This document shows, piece by piece, positions 32,158 through 43,034 of a DNA stretch of 64,000 bases (position 1 is the first letter of the stretch; every line of letters begins with the position of its first letter). Source of the DNA: Aquarana catesbeiana (Eukaryota > Chordata > Amphibia > Anura > Ranidae); the NCBI RefSeq assembly GCF_042186555.1, contig NC_133326.1:441738147-441802146 (forward strand). The letters are read 5' to 3'. A program made the position numbers and the translations under genes. The notes below the pieces were generated by a model that saw only the letters and a program-made list of their open reading frames with translations, searched no databases and was not told the origin of the DNA.

Positions 32158-35100
32158 TTATCTGTCCCCCTTCTCCTGTTCTCTAATTCTATACTCTACT
32201 AGGGGAGACCAAATCATCCGATATTTCTCATCTTGTTCTTTCAGCATCATCGTCAAGTTTTCCATTTGTTGAATTTCTGTGATTCTAGCCCACCACTGTA
32301 ATTTAGTCGGGGGGACTGTACTCTTCCACAGAGCCGGGATACACGCCCTTGCGGCGGTGAGAAGGTGTTTAAGCAGGGACTTCCTATATTTTTCCACCGA
32401 TAGGGGAACATCATTTAATAGAAATGCAACCGGGTTACACCCAAGAGACACACCTGTAATGTCCTTAATCGTTTCCTCAACTGTTTCCCAGAAGCCCTTA
32501 ATATCCTCACATTCCCAGAATATATGTGTCATTGTTCCCACCCCCCTCTTACAGCGCCAGCATCTATCTGATACTTGTGGATAAATTTTTTGAAGAGCTG
32601 CTGGTGTTCTATACCATCTGGTAAGGATTTTATATCCTCCCTCTTGATATCTGCTGGCAATTGATGTTTTATGTACTGATTTTAATATTTTCGTCTTCTG
32701 CTTTTGAGTAAACATTACTCCTAACTCTCTCTCCCAGGCTTGCATAAAGTTGAACTCCTGTGGCACTTCCAGGCTTGTTAATATTTCATAGAAATATGAT
32801 AAGGAATGCCTGATGTTTTCACCATTTAGACAGATCCGTTCAAATCTAGTCAGTTCCCGTATTACTGAAAATTTTTTATTTTTTGAACGGATATACGCTC
32901 CTAACTGCATAGCCCTAAAATAATCCAAGTCTTCTGTCACCTCTCCCTCTATCTCGCATCTTGTCATCAGGCGGCAGTCCCTGGAAAAGTCTATCAGCCT
33001 ATTTTTCCCTTTGTGTTTTATTACTTCGTACCTCCGATCGATCAAACCTGGTAAGAAATCTGGGGCACCCAATACCGGGGTCATTGGACTCGGAATTGGT
33101 GAAAGATCTGTTTTTTTGAAGATCATGTAAATAGAGCAAATAGTTGCCCCTGTTAACGGGTGTTTTTTCACTATGGTGGGCAATTCTGATTTTTTAATCC
33201 ATGCTAATCCTTCCAGTGGAATTTTAGACGTCGCCTGCTCTAACTGTATGTGCGGTTTCCTTACCGAAGCGCACCATTCCACCACTCTCGCTAGTTGGAG
33301 GGCTTCCCAGTAAAGTACTGGGTCTGGGAGACCAATACCTCCTTTCCCTTTTGGGAGTACTAGGATATTTCTCCTTACCCTTGCTGGTTTGCCTGCCCAT
33401 ATAAACCTTAAAAACCCTGATCTAAGGTCCTTTAGAAAGTTTGATGGGATCTTTATTGGTAAAGTTTGAAACAGATAGAGAATTCTGGGCATCACATTCA
33501 TCTTTATAATGTTTGTCCTTCCAAACCAGGTGAAGATATCCCTATCCCATCTTCTAAAGTCTTGTTTAATTTGTCTTGACAGCGGGGCATAGTTTAGTTC
33601 AAACATTCTACTAAGCTTCTTTGGGATTTTAGTCCCCAGATAACTTATGTGGGAATCTGTCCACCTAAAATTAAATTGTGCTTTTATCCGATATATTTCA
33701 GTTGTATCCATCTCCAACCCCATAGCTTCGGACTTAGTATAGTTTACCTTATAGTTTGCTAACTCCCCGTACTTGTTTAACTCGCTTAGAAGGGAAGGGA
33801 GGGATATAGTTGGAGAGGTTATGAAGAAGATCAAATCATCAGCATATGCTGCTAATTTGTGTTCCTCTCTCTCCGTCTTAATACCCCTGATATTACAATC
33901 AGCACGTATTTTCCTTAGAAAAGGTTCCAGTGTGAGAATGAAAATAATTGGTGAGAGAGGACACCCCTGCCGCGTTCCATTTTGTATCTCAAAGGGGTCC
34001 GATAGCCTATCATTAACCTTAACCCTTGCGCTTGGAATTGAGTAAAGGTTTGAGAACCAGCTCAACATTCCTTCACCCAGTCCGATATGTTGTAAGGTTG
34101 TTTTGAGAAAAATCCAATCAACCCTATCGAAAGCTTTTTCTGCGTCCGCTGAGAACAGTACGAGGGGTTCCTGTCTGCTCTGTGCAGTATATATTGCATT
34201 TATTACTCTTTGCGTGTTTTCCCTACCTTCCCTTCCTGCCGTAAATCCCACCTGGTCTGGATGAATTAGTGCCGGGATATGTTCTTCTAATCTTAACGCC
34301 AGGATTTTAGAAAAAATTTTTAAGTCCACGTTCAGTAACGCAATTGGCCGGTAGCTAGAGCATTGAGATGGATCCTTTCCTTCCTTCGGAATTACTGCTA
34401 TGTGTGCCATCAAGGTTTCTCTAGGTATCTTCCGCCCTTCCCGTAGGGAGTTAAAAGCCGCTGTAAACCTCGGAGCCAATTTCTCAGCAAAAAATTTATA
34501 GTACGTCAAAGTATACCCATCTGGGCCCGGGGCTTTCCCTACTTTTAGAAGGTTTATTGCTTTTTTAAATTCTTCTATTGAGATTGGTGCATCTAAGTCT
34601 CTTGCTACCTCCTCCGTTAACCTTGGCATTTCTGAATTGCCCAAATATTCTTTTGCCCTCTCTTGTTTGTTTCTGCACCTATGTGGGGGCTGGTGACCAT
34701 CCAGCTGGTACAGACCCTCATAGTATTCCTTAAAGATCTGTGCCATCTCCTGTGATGATTTCGCCGCCACCCCCTGCTGTGTTTTAATACCCGTCAAATG
34801 GGGTGGTGTGGTGGCATCCTTAAGGGCCTTTGCCAGCATCCTACTTGGTTTATTCCCAAATTCGTATAGTGTCCGCCTACCCCGTTTCAGTTTAGCTTTA
34901 GCCTGTTCGATGAGGAGCAAGTTCAGGTCTCCTCTAAGGCCACCTAGTTTCTCCTCTAAAGCCTGTGTTTGAGATTTTTTATGTTTCAGTTCTACGACCC
35001 TAATTTTTTCGAGCAGCTCCTCAATCTGTGCGTTAAACTTCTTTTTCCTATGCGCCCCGAGCGATATCAAAACTCCCCTCATCACACATTTGTGTGTTTC

Positions 35101-35961
35101 CCACACACAGAATGGGGTGACTTCACTCGACTCATTTATCTGGAAAAAGGAGTCTAATTCCTGATTAAGTTCTTGCTCATACTCCATATCTTTTAAAAGC
35201 GTTTCATTAATCTTCCAATGCCATTCCCGACGTTCTTCCTCCCCCAGATCCAACGTACAATCTGTCGGGGCGTGGTCTGAAAGGGTAAATGAACCTATTT
35301 CCGCACTCACCAAAGATGATATGACTGTCTGTGATATCATAACATAATCGATACGCGTATATGTTTTGTGTTTTGATGAATAAAACGTATAGTCCCTGTC
35401 CTGGGCATGGATTGACCTCCATGTGTCTATTACTTGCAAATTACTCAATAGTTTCTTAATTCTTCGTGTTTTTGTCAGAGAGAGATGTGAGGCTCCCCTG
35501 GACGTATCCAGGAGCGGATCTAATACTAAATTTAGGTCGCCTCCTATCACTAAAATGCCCTCCTTATGTTGATATATCATTTGTAGACAGGTCTCCAGGT
35601 AGCTAACCTGTTCTTCATTTGGGAGATACAGGTTCACCAGTGTGATCCTCTGTAGTCCAATTTGTCCCTTTACAATTAAAAGGCGACCCTCCTCATCTGT
35701 GACTACCTTCAATTCCTTCCACGGGATCTGTTTTGAGACTATGATTGATACTCCATTGGTTTTAGAACTCGGAGATGTACTGTGATAAGCTGTTAAGAAT
35801 TTATGATTTCCGAGTTTTGGTATTCTGTCCCTTCTAAAATGTGTCTCCTGAAGGAAGCCAATCTGCGTCCCCAACCTTCCCATCTCCGCAAGTAACCTAA
35901 TCCGTTTTTCCGGGATATTCAATCCCTTGACGTTATATGAGGTGAATTTTATTCTAGTCAT
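32158..35961 (-). CDS. L1 ORF2 protein: endonuclease and reverse transcriptase
   Basis: A single 1267-residue frame, close to the roughly 1275 residues of human L1 ORF2p. The start is chosen because MTRIKFTSYNVKGLN is the standard beginning of the endonuclease. The APE-type endonuclease keeps N10, E39 (QET), D142 and N144 (GGDLN), D205 (RIDYV) and D229-H230 (SDH). The reverse transcriptase follows with GKAPGPDGYT near 476, FSADAEKAFD (catalytic D606), NGTRQGCPLSP (661-671) and the catalytic YADD at 706-709. The C terminus has a C-x2-C-x8-H-x4-C cluster (C1134, C1137, H1146, C1151). The protein nicks target DNA and primes reverse transcription of its own RNA. No stop or frameshift breaks it. 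Confidence 0.96.
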   Translation of the reverse strand: MTRIKFTSYNVKGLNIPEKRIRLLAEMGRLGTQIGFLQETHFRRDRIPKLGNHKFLTAYHSTSPSSKTNGVSIIVSKQIPWKELKVVTDEEGRLLIVKGQIGLQRITLVNLYLPNEEQVSYLETCLQMIYQHKEGILVIGGDLNLVLDPLLDTSRGASHLSLTKTRRIKKLLSNLQVIDTWRSIHAQDRDYTFYSSKHKTYTRIDYVMISQTVISSLVSAEIGSFTLSDHAPTDCTLDLGEEERREWHWKINETLLKDMEYEQELNQELDSFFQINESSEVTPFCVWETHKCVMRGVLISLGAHRKKKFNAQIEELLEKIRVVELKHKKSQTQALEEKLGGLRGDLNLLLIEQAKAKLKRGRRTLYEFGNKPSRMLAKALKDATTPPHLTGIKTQQGVAAKSSQEMAQIFKEYYEGLYQLDGHQPPHRCRNKQERAKEYLGNSEMPRLTEEVARDLDAPISIEEFKKAINLLKVGKAPGPDGYTLTYYKFFAEKLAPRFTAAFNSLREGRKIPRETLMAHIAVIPKEGKDPSQCSSYRPIALLNVDLKIFSKILALRLEEHIPALIHPDQVGFTAGREGRENTQRVINAIYTAQSRQEPLVLFSADAEKAFDRVDWIFLKTTLQHIGLGEGMLSWFSNLYSIPSARVKVNDRLSDPFEIQNGTRQGCPLSPIIFILTLEPFLRKIRADCNIRGIKTEREEHKLAAYADDLIFFITSPTISLPSLLSELNKYGELANYKVNYTKSEAMGLEMDTTEIYRIKAQFNFRWTDSHISYLGTKIPKKLSRMFELNYAPLSRQIKQDFRRWDRDIFTWFGRTNIIKMNVMPRILYLFQTLPIKIPSNFLKDLRSGFLRFIWAGKPARVRRNILVLPKGKGGIGLPDPVLYWEALQLARVVEWCASVRKPHIQLEQATSKIPLEGLAWIKKSELPTIVKKHPLTGATICSIYMIFKKTDLSPIPSPMTPVLGAPDFLPGLIDRRYEVIKHKGKNRLIDFSRDCRLMTRCEIEGEVTEDLDYFRAMQLGAYIRSKNKKFSVIRELTRFERICLNGENIRHSLSYFYEILTSLEVPQEFNFMQAWERELGVMFTQKQKTKILKSVHKTSIASRYQEGGYKILTRWYRTPAALQKIYPQVSDRCWRCKRGVGTMTHIFWECEDIKGFWETVEETIKDITGVSLGCNPVAFLLNDVPLSVEKYRKSLLKHLLTAARACIPALWKSTVPPTKLQWWARITEIQQMENLTMMLKEQDEKYRMIWSPLVEYRIREQEKGDR

Positions 35962-37208
35962 ATTTTCCTCTTTCTTTACCTTTCCTTTTACGGTCTATTG
36001 GAATTTACGAGGAGAGGGGCCCCCCACCAGGATCCCAGGGAGAGAGAGCTGGGAAGAGAAAAAAAAAAAAAAAAAAAAGGAGAAAGGGAGGACCCCCCTT
36101 GTACCAATTGGAGGTCACAATCCGAACGGCGCGAAACCTCGGTGCCGTTTGGAGGGAAAAAAAAAAAAAAACCAAATTTGTAAACGCCTCCGACTTGTCC
36201 TCCACTCAGAGGGGAGACGTCTATTGTAGGGGGATGCCCCTGAGCACAAAAAGTTTGAGTATCTGTATATCAGAAAAATACAGTGGCACGCCCATTGGTA
36301 ATAACTAAGAGTGAAATAGCCCAGGAGAGTACACCTGTAATATTACCAGTCAGTTACCCTTTTACATCTATGTTTCCATTTCCATACTTTTTAAAAAGTT
36401 TGAGTATCTATATATCAGAAAAATACAGTAGCACGCCCATTAGTAATAACTAAGAGTGAGATAGCCCAGGAGAATACACCTGTAATATTACCAGTCAGTT
36501 ACCCTTTTACATCTATGTTTCCATTTCCATACTTGTATTCCGCTTGTTAACATATAACCCCATCCAACCCCTCCCTCCCCCTCCTCCCACATCCCCGTCC
36601 ATCCCTTTCCCTGCCCCCTATTCCCAGATAACCCATACCTCACCCCCCTTCACCCCTATCCCCCTCCCCCCCCCCCGCGCCCCCCCCACCATCCCCGGTA
36701 AGACCGGGGTATTTGGAGAGCAGGGGGGGGGGGCCAGGGGAGAGGAGATAAAAAAAAAAAAAAAAAAAAAACCCTGAAAACAATGCAGCAACTACAAAAT
36801 TCTTGTGTCCATCGCCTTCTCCGCTCCCTCTAATTCTTAGGGGGCCCTAAGGACCCCTATCCATTGGTGTAAAAATTTGTGTACTAATAAAAAACATATT
36901 ATTTAGTGTCATTATGTCCCTCCCCCTTCTCCCTCCCCCCTCCCTCCCTTCTAACCCCTCCCCCCCACCCCCCCCCTTCCCTACCCCCATTTATACCCCC
37001 CCCTTTCTTACGCGTGTACAACCAGTGTAGCATGTGTAACCACCCAAACCCCCGTGCTTTGTGTCCATAATACAGCAAATCCTTATTACCTTTACAAAAA
37101 AAAAAAAAACATTCCATCAAAGGACATCCTGTGCTTCTAAATTCCCATAACGTATTTCTCACCAAAACACAACAATAATTCACTCACTTACTATACCCAC
37201 CCCAGTGA

Positions 37209-37242
<34 letters not shown>

Positions 37243-37643
37243 TGGGAGCAGTAACGGGCCTTCCATTGGTATTGCCTATAATGTATCACACTCAGGTAAA
37301 ACACCTTCCATTATGCATAAACAAACATAAAGAAACCCGCAGGTAAAAAGAAAGCGAGAGGAAAAGAAGAGAAAACTTTCCCTCTTCCCCTCCCCTCCCT
37401 TCCCCCTTTTGGGAGGTGGAACACGATGGGCACCCCCAGGGGGGGAGAGAGTGTCCCCCGAACCTTCCATCAAGTCCGGGACAACGCACAGTTGTAAAGA
37501 GTCAATTACAAGATGACAAACGGAAAAAAAAAGAGAGAGAGAAAAAGAGAAAAAAAAAAAAAAAAAAAAGAAAAAAGCAAAAAGCAAGTCCATCATTAAA
37601 TCATGACCCCATTTCCTTCTCCTCTATTCCTACTCCCTCGCAG
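35962..37643 (-). other. Long L1 inter-ORF spacer
   Basis: 1682 bases separate ORF1 and ORF2, far more than in mammalian L1 (tens of bases). The spacer has six or more A runs of 14-21 bases on the plus strand, long C-rich tracts (36550-36690 and 36900-37010; G-rich on the transcript strand), an ACACAC run and a 145-bp tandem duplication. No conserved coding motif is seen in any frame. It may hold a second promoter or an internal ribosome entry site, but that is speculation. Confidence 0.75.
36248..36537 (-). repeat. Two tandem copies of a 145-bp unit in L1 spacer
   Basis: AAAAAGTTTGAGTATCTGTA at 36248 recurs as AAAAAGTTTGAGTATCTATA at 36393. The copies differ at only a few positions. Confidence 0.95.
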
Positions 37644-38828
37644 TTATTTCTGTTGGGTATACTCTCTGACATTGTCCGTAGTCATATCAATCCAATCAGG
37701 GATCTCCACTATTTCAGAACCTAGGAACTTGAATAAGTCCGGTAGTTGCTCTGGCGCCATCAGGGCAAAGGTGTGATCATCCTTTTTTATGATTACTGAG
37801 AATGGGTGTCCCCATCTGTAAGTTGCACCTTTTGCCCGTATTTGATCCAACAGTGGTCTCAGTAACCTTCTCCTTTTTTTCGTCTGCCGGCTAAGGTCTG
37901 GAAACACCTGGACCCCCTGACCTGCGACTTCCAGCACCCCTTTCTGCCATGCAGCTCTCATTATATCCTCCTTCACCCTAAAAAAATGCACCCGGCAAAG
38001 CACATCTCTAGGGGGTCCTATTTCTGGCATAGGCCCTGCTGGGCTCCTATGAACACGATCCAGCTCAATATGATTGTCAGCTGTCTTTCCTAAATATTTA
38101 TTAAAGACATCGGTTACTGTTTTCCTCAGCTCGGGTGGTTTTATTGTTTCTGGAATCCCTTTAATGCGTACATTATTTCTCCTGCTTCTGTTCTCAAATT
38201 CCTCTGCTTGTAACTGCAACTGTAACAGTTTTTGATGTTGTGTTTTAAACTTCCTTTCCAGTAACTCTATTCGGGCGTCTGCTGAGGACTGAGAGGACTC
38301 ACAGACACCCATTCTTTTGTCCATCACCTCTAATTTGGCAGTTACTTCACTTAGTTCTTCCCTCACCGCAACTTTTAGGTCGCTCAATAGGACTTGTAAT
38401 TCCTCTTTAGTTGGTAACGCCTGTATGAGCTTCCTAATGTCCTGTACACCATCAGTAGCCAGTACAATAGTTTCCCCCCTATTAACAGAACATACCTGAG
38501 TCTCTGTAACAGCCCCAGTCCGGGGCACGATTGGGGGGCTTGTTTCTGCGGTTTCTGCCACCTCCGTACGGATGTTCCCGGCTGAAACACTTACGGTGAT
38601 CGGGGTAGGTGGTTCCTCCATGGCCGCTTGCTGTCTCAGAGCGGCCCGAGCAGCACGCTGTGAAACGGCCCCGGCCTCCACTGACATGACTGGCTCCGTC
38701 TTTCCGGTGAGGTACTTGGTGATGGACGGGTATCTGGGTGCCTCCGCCCGACCTGCGCTCTTCTCTTGTCTGCTTCCAGGCATAAACTCGCCCCTGCAAC
38801 TGCTCGTGGTTCTCCTGGCGTATCTCAC
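37644..38828 (-). CDS. L1 ORF1 protein (RNA-binding chaperone)
   Basis: A 394-residue frame with the layout of L1 ORF1p (Transposase_22 family): a basic, low-complexity N terminus; a likely coiled coil over about residues 135-215 (heptad-like LKVAVREELSEVTAKLEVMD onward to LQLQAEEFE); an RRM-type block starting ENRSRRNNVRIKGIPE at 212-227; and a C-terminal domain with FPDLSRQTKKRRRLLRPLL at 309. Family members trimerise, bind L1 RNA and act as chaperones in the ribonucleoprotein. M1 at 38828 gives the longest frame; M16 (MPGSRQEKSAGR) is an equally plausible start. The frame is unbroken. Confidence 0.93.
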   Translation of the reverse strand: MRYARRTTSSCRGEFMPGSRQEKSAGRAEAPRYPSITKYLTGKTEPVMSVEAGAVSQRAARAALRQQAAMEEPPTPITVSVSAGNIRTEVAETAETSPPIVPRTGAVTETQVCSVNRGETIVLATDGVQDIRKLIQALPTKEELQVLLSDLKVAVREELSEVTAKLEVMDKRMGVCESSQSSADARIELLERKFKTQHQKLLQLQLQAEEFENRSRRNNVRIKGIPETIKPPELRKTVTDVFNKYLGKTADNHIELDRVHRSPAGPMPEIGPPRDVLCRVHFFRVKEDIMRAAWQKGVLEVAGQGVQVFPDLSRQTKKRRRLLRPLLDQIRAKGATYRWGHPFSVIIKKDDHTFALMAPEQLPDLFKFLGSEIVEIPDWIDMTTDNVREYTQQK

Positions 38829-38946
38829 TCAGCCCGCCGAACCCGATCTCCTGCTCGAGCGCGCCACTGCGATGCTCCGCCTCTCACTCCGTCATGCTCA
38901 GACCGCACCTCCCTCCATGCTGCATTCTTCTCTTTCAAAAAGACTC

Positions 38947-38962
38947 GATTAATCATATTTTT
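38947..38962. repeat. L1 target-site duplication, right copy
   Basis: GATTAATCATATTTTT, identical to the left copy and directly next to the 5' end of the L1. Confidence 0.95.
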
Positions 38963-40052
38963 ATTGGTTTCTCATGGATACACATTTGGATAGTAGGGAG
39001 TTGATTATTAGCGCACTTTTAATATATATTCATAATTAATATCTTGAGTGGTTATCAGAGCACCTACCCAAAAGAGCAGCTTTTAATCATTTGGGTATTT
39101 CCTACGTTTATTTAATATTTATAATTTTTATTTTTTATTTTGGATTGTTGATACACATTTGATTTTGCAAAAACTATATATTTTTTTCAGCATCTGTTTC
39201 TATTTTTGCACTGTCTGCACTTTGTATTGTATTTTTTAACACTGGGTCACAACGTTTTAACATATCAGCGCTTTAGTATTTGTTATATATAATGAGAATA
39301 GACCCCTTACCAGAACTTGCCCAGTAAGAAACTGAGCTGCTGGGCTGCCCTGCATCCAGCGTGCTTTCCGAATAGGCATTCAGTGCTGCCTGAGGTTTTG
39401 TGACAGATAAAAGAGTGTGTCTGTCCACAGACTGTTTTGACCGGCTGACATTTATCAAAATGAATCATTCTTGAATTAGCAGCAGCTGTCAGGCCCCTGA
39501 TGCTGCCGATGTCGCAGATTCAAGTGTTTTTGGGGTGTGGAATCTCTGCTAGGCTGCCTAGCTTTGTGGGTGTTTTTTTTTTCTGGAAGAACTTTTTGGT
39601 ATAGGTTTGATGGGCACAACTAAAACCCAAGAACCAATTTTTCCCACACTTGTTTGACAGGTGCATATGATTTCAATTTTTTTACAGAAACGCCAGTTCT
39701 TGATTTCATCAAGAGTACCTCTATAGGGTTACAGTGTGAAGGCACCACCAACACCCAAACCCAAATTTTTCTGCATCTATTACTTCTATCCAAATTCTGC
39801 AATCCAAAAAGTCTCTAATCTTGTTCAAAGTTCACTAAATTGTGGCCTCATCATACAGATTGGCTCCCCAAGCCATTGTTTACAATATAAAGAACGTTTG
39901 CATGAAAATTTTTTTTTTTTTTTCCCCCTTGATAAATCTAATTTTTGCTGTAGCAGGTTCTATACATGGTACAGATGCGCCTCTTTACAGGCAGACTAAG
40001 GAGACCCCCAGGCACTATATTTAATGGAATATTTCATTTTTATGGTTTCACT
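38963..40052. other. No supported gene
   Basis: AT-rich sequence continuing the locus into which the L1 inserted. Confidence 0.35.
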
Positions 40053-40991
40053 TTAAGCGCTTGCCACCCGCCGGCTGTCATATGACAGCCAGGCGGCGTG
40101 GCTCTCGTTCTGGGAGGGCGTCATATGACACCCTCGCCTGCCCGACCCACCAGGGGGCGCGCCGCCGACGCACTCACGTGCGCTTGCCGTGTCACTTCGG
40201 ACCCGATGCGCGTGCCCGGCGGCCGCGATGTCAGAGGAGAGGAGATCCACGTTCTGTCAGAGGAGAGGAGACCGATGGTGTGTTCCCAGTACAGAGGAAC
40301 ACCGATTGGTCTCCTTCCCTTGTGAGTCCCCTCCACCTACAGTTAGAAACACTCCCTAAGAAACATAATTAACCCCTCGATCACTCCCTAGTGTTAACCC
40401 CTTCCCTGCCAGTCACATTTATACAGTAATCAGTGCATTTTTATAGCACGGATCGCTGTATAAATGTGAATGGTCCCAAAAATGTGTCAAAAGTGTCCGA
40501 TATGTCCGCCGCAATATCGCAGTCATGATAAAAATCGCAGATCGCCGCCATTACTAGTAAAAAAAAAAAAATAATAAAAATGCTATAAATCTATCCCCTA
40601 TTTTGTAGACGCTATAACTTTTGCACAAACCAATCAATATACGCTTATTGTGATTTTTTTTTACCAAAAATATGTAGAAGAATACATATCGGCCTAAACT
40701 GAGGGAAAAATTTGTTTTGAAAAAAAAAATTGGATATTTATTATAGCAAAAAGTAAAAAAATGCGTTTTTTTCAAACTTGTCACTCTTCTTTTGTTTATA
40801 GCGCAAAAATAAAAACCGCAGAGGTGATCAAATGCCACCAAAAGAAAGCTCTATTTGTGGGGAAAAAAATTATAACAATTTCATTTGGGTACAGGGTTGC
40901 ATGACTGCGCAATTGTCATTCAAAGTGTGACAGTACTGAAAAATGGCTTGGGCAGGAAGGGGTTGAAAGTGCACTGTTTTGAAGTGGTTAA
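40053..40991 (+). mobile_element. TTAA-family element, copy D
   Basis: Begins TTAAGCGCTTGCCACCCGCC and ends TTTTGAAGTGGTTAA. The GC-rich head has GCTCTCGTTCTGGG and GTCATATGAC as in the piggyBac copy at 18347-19211. The minisatellite is absent. The 3' half is shared with copies C and E. Confidence 0.85.
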
Positions 40992-40997
40992 GCAACA

Positions 40998-41953
40998 TTA
41001 ACCACTTTGGCCCCGGAAAAGATTTTCCCCCTTAATGACCAGGTTATTTTTTGCGATACAACACTGCGTCGCTTTAACTGACAATTGTGTGGTCGTGCGA
41101 TGCTGTACCCAAACAAAATTGACATCCTTTTTTTCCCAGAAATAGAGCTTTCTTTAGGTGGTATTTGATCACCTCTGTGGTTTTTATTTTTTTGCGCTAT
41201 AAACAAAAAAGACTGACAATTTTGAAAAAAAAAACTTTTTTTACTATTTGTTAAAATAATTAATCAAAAAATAAAAAATAAAAAAAACAGATTTCTTCAT
41301 CAGTTTAGGACAATATGTATTCTTCTACATATTTTTGGTAAAAAAAAAAAGTCACAATAAGCGTATATTGATTGGTTTGCGCAAAAGTTATAGCGTCTAC
41401 AAAATAGGGGATAGATTTATGGCATTTTTATTATTATTTTTTTTTACTAGTAATGGCGATGATCGGCGATTTTTAGTGGGGCTGCAACATTGCGGCGGAC
41501 AGATCAGACACTTATGACACTTTTTTGGGACTGACATTTATACAGCAATCAATGCTATAAAAATGCACTGATTACTGTATAAATGACACTGGCAGCCAAG
41601 GGGATAACACTAGGAGATGATCAAGGGGTTAAGTGTTTCCTAGGGAGGTGTTTCTAACTGTGGGGGGAGGAGACTGACTGGGAGTACAGAGAGAACTTCC
41701 CTGTCAGAATGGGGGTCTGTTTGTTTACACTGACAGATCCTAGTTTCCTAGTTCTGGCTCTCTGTGGCGCGATCGTGGGTGGCCAGCGGACACCGCAGCT
41801 GCCGGCCACACGCATCAGCTCCCCCATTTTGCAGTGGGCGTAGGGGCACACCTATTATGGCTGTTAAAGGGACCGGCGCACAGCTACGACGATTCGCCAG
41901 AACAAGCCGACCTGCTGCAGTATAATGACGGCAGTTGGTCAGCAAGCGGTTAA
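40998..41953 (-). mobile_element. TTAA-family element, copy E (inverted)
   Basis: Begins TTAACCACTTTGGCCCCGG and ends AGCAAGCGGTTAA. It is the reverse orientation of copy D, only six bases away, and shares ACATATTTTTGGTAAAAAAA, CGCAAAAGTTATAGCGTCTA and TACTAGTAATGGCG. Confidence 0.85.
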
Positions 41954-42869
41954 ATCACTTCTCATTTAAAAATTATCTTTCAAAAAAATATTTTTTGCAT
42001 TGATACATCTTCCCCAGGGCAGTACCCGGATCCCCATACCCTTTGTAAGCCCAATAACTTGCGTATAAGACTTCAAAATGGGTACTTTTGATTTTTACAG
42101 TTCGGGTCTCATAGACCTTAGTGGGGTTCGTTGTTCGACTCCAAACTTTTGCGATGTTCGAAAGTTCTGGTACAGAACCAAACAGGGTCGTTCGGCCCAT
42201 CTGTACTTATTATACTTATTAACTTCAGTAAATTTTCCTTTGACACATAAATAATCAGTGTTGTTAGCCTCTAAGTCTAAGCTTTTCAGTCCTTGGCAGA
42301 AGTCATATCAAGGGGTGCTTATAAATATTCTACAGGGAAAAAAAAGAGCCACACTTCTCTATGATTAATTTTATACCAAACAAGATGCTTTTGAACTAAA
42401 TTAGACATGAGCATCAGAAAACAGAGGAATTTGCCAGTTTTTGCCCTAAATGAAAATTTGGGTTCCATAGGTGTTGTCTTGAGGCAGAAGGCTGATCACA
42501 AAAGGCAGATCACAGCAGGCAGAGCAAGTAGGAGACAGTCAGGAACGAAAGCCAGGGTCGAAACACTGTAGACAGGAGAGGAGAGATCAGAAGCGAAGTC
42601 AAGAAGCAGGCCGGGGTCATACACAAGAAGCAGGCAGGGGCAGATCCGAGGTCAGAGCCAGGAGAGAAGCAGGGGTAGTCCAGTAGCCAGCCGGGTCGGT
42701 AACTGAAAGTCAGAAGCATAAGCACACAGGAAACAAGGGCAACAGGGAAAAATTCTGTCTGGTCCCCCACGCTACTATGTGCTAACTCAATAGAATCCAG
42801 TGCACCATATAAGAAATGTGATGGGGCTTGCTGCTTTACACCCATGTGTTCCCACATATAACCAAATGT
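41954..42869. other. Repeat fragments, no supported gene
   Basis: GTTCGGGTCTCATAGACCTT and TTCGGCCCATCTG (42100-42205) resemble dispersed repeat text also seen near 29820. At 42490-42720 GCAGGCAG-type units resemble 13520-14460. Confidence 0.4.
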
Positions 42870-43008
42870 AAAAAATAAGAAATAGTGAAGTGCTAGCCCT
42901 CTAATAAAGATAAGATATGTGTATGGCTGTTATAAATGCAAGAAGCTGATGTGAATATACAACATAGAAGTGAACATTTACAACAATGGTGGAAACCCTG
43001 AATACCAG

Positions 43009-43034
43009 AATTATTATTATTATTATTATTATTA
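43009..43034 (+). repeat. (ATT)n microsatellite, L2 tail
   Basis: Eight or so TTA units that form the 3' tail of the L2 copy. Confidence 0.9.

Larger units (their letters stand above)
31832..38946 (-). mobile_element. Full-length L1 retrotransposon with both ORFs open
   Basis: The element is 7.1 kb and lies on the minus strand. Its poly-A tail is the T run ending at 31842; an AATAAA signal (plus strand TTTATT, 31851-31856) precedes the tail. Perfect 16-bp target duplications flank it, and their TTTTT/AAAAA side fits L1 endonuclease cleavage. From 5' to 3' it holds a short CpG-rich 5' UTR (38829-38946, 118 bp if ORF1 starts at 38828), ORF1, a 1.7-kb spacer, ORF2 and a 0.3-kb 3' UTR with C and G homopolymers. 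Identical target duplications and two uninterrupted ORFs suggest a young insertion. Whether it is still mobile cannot be told from sequence alone. Confidence 0.95.
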
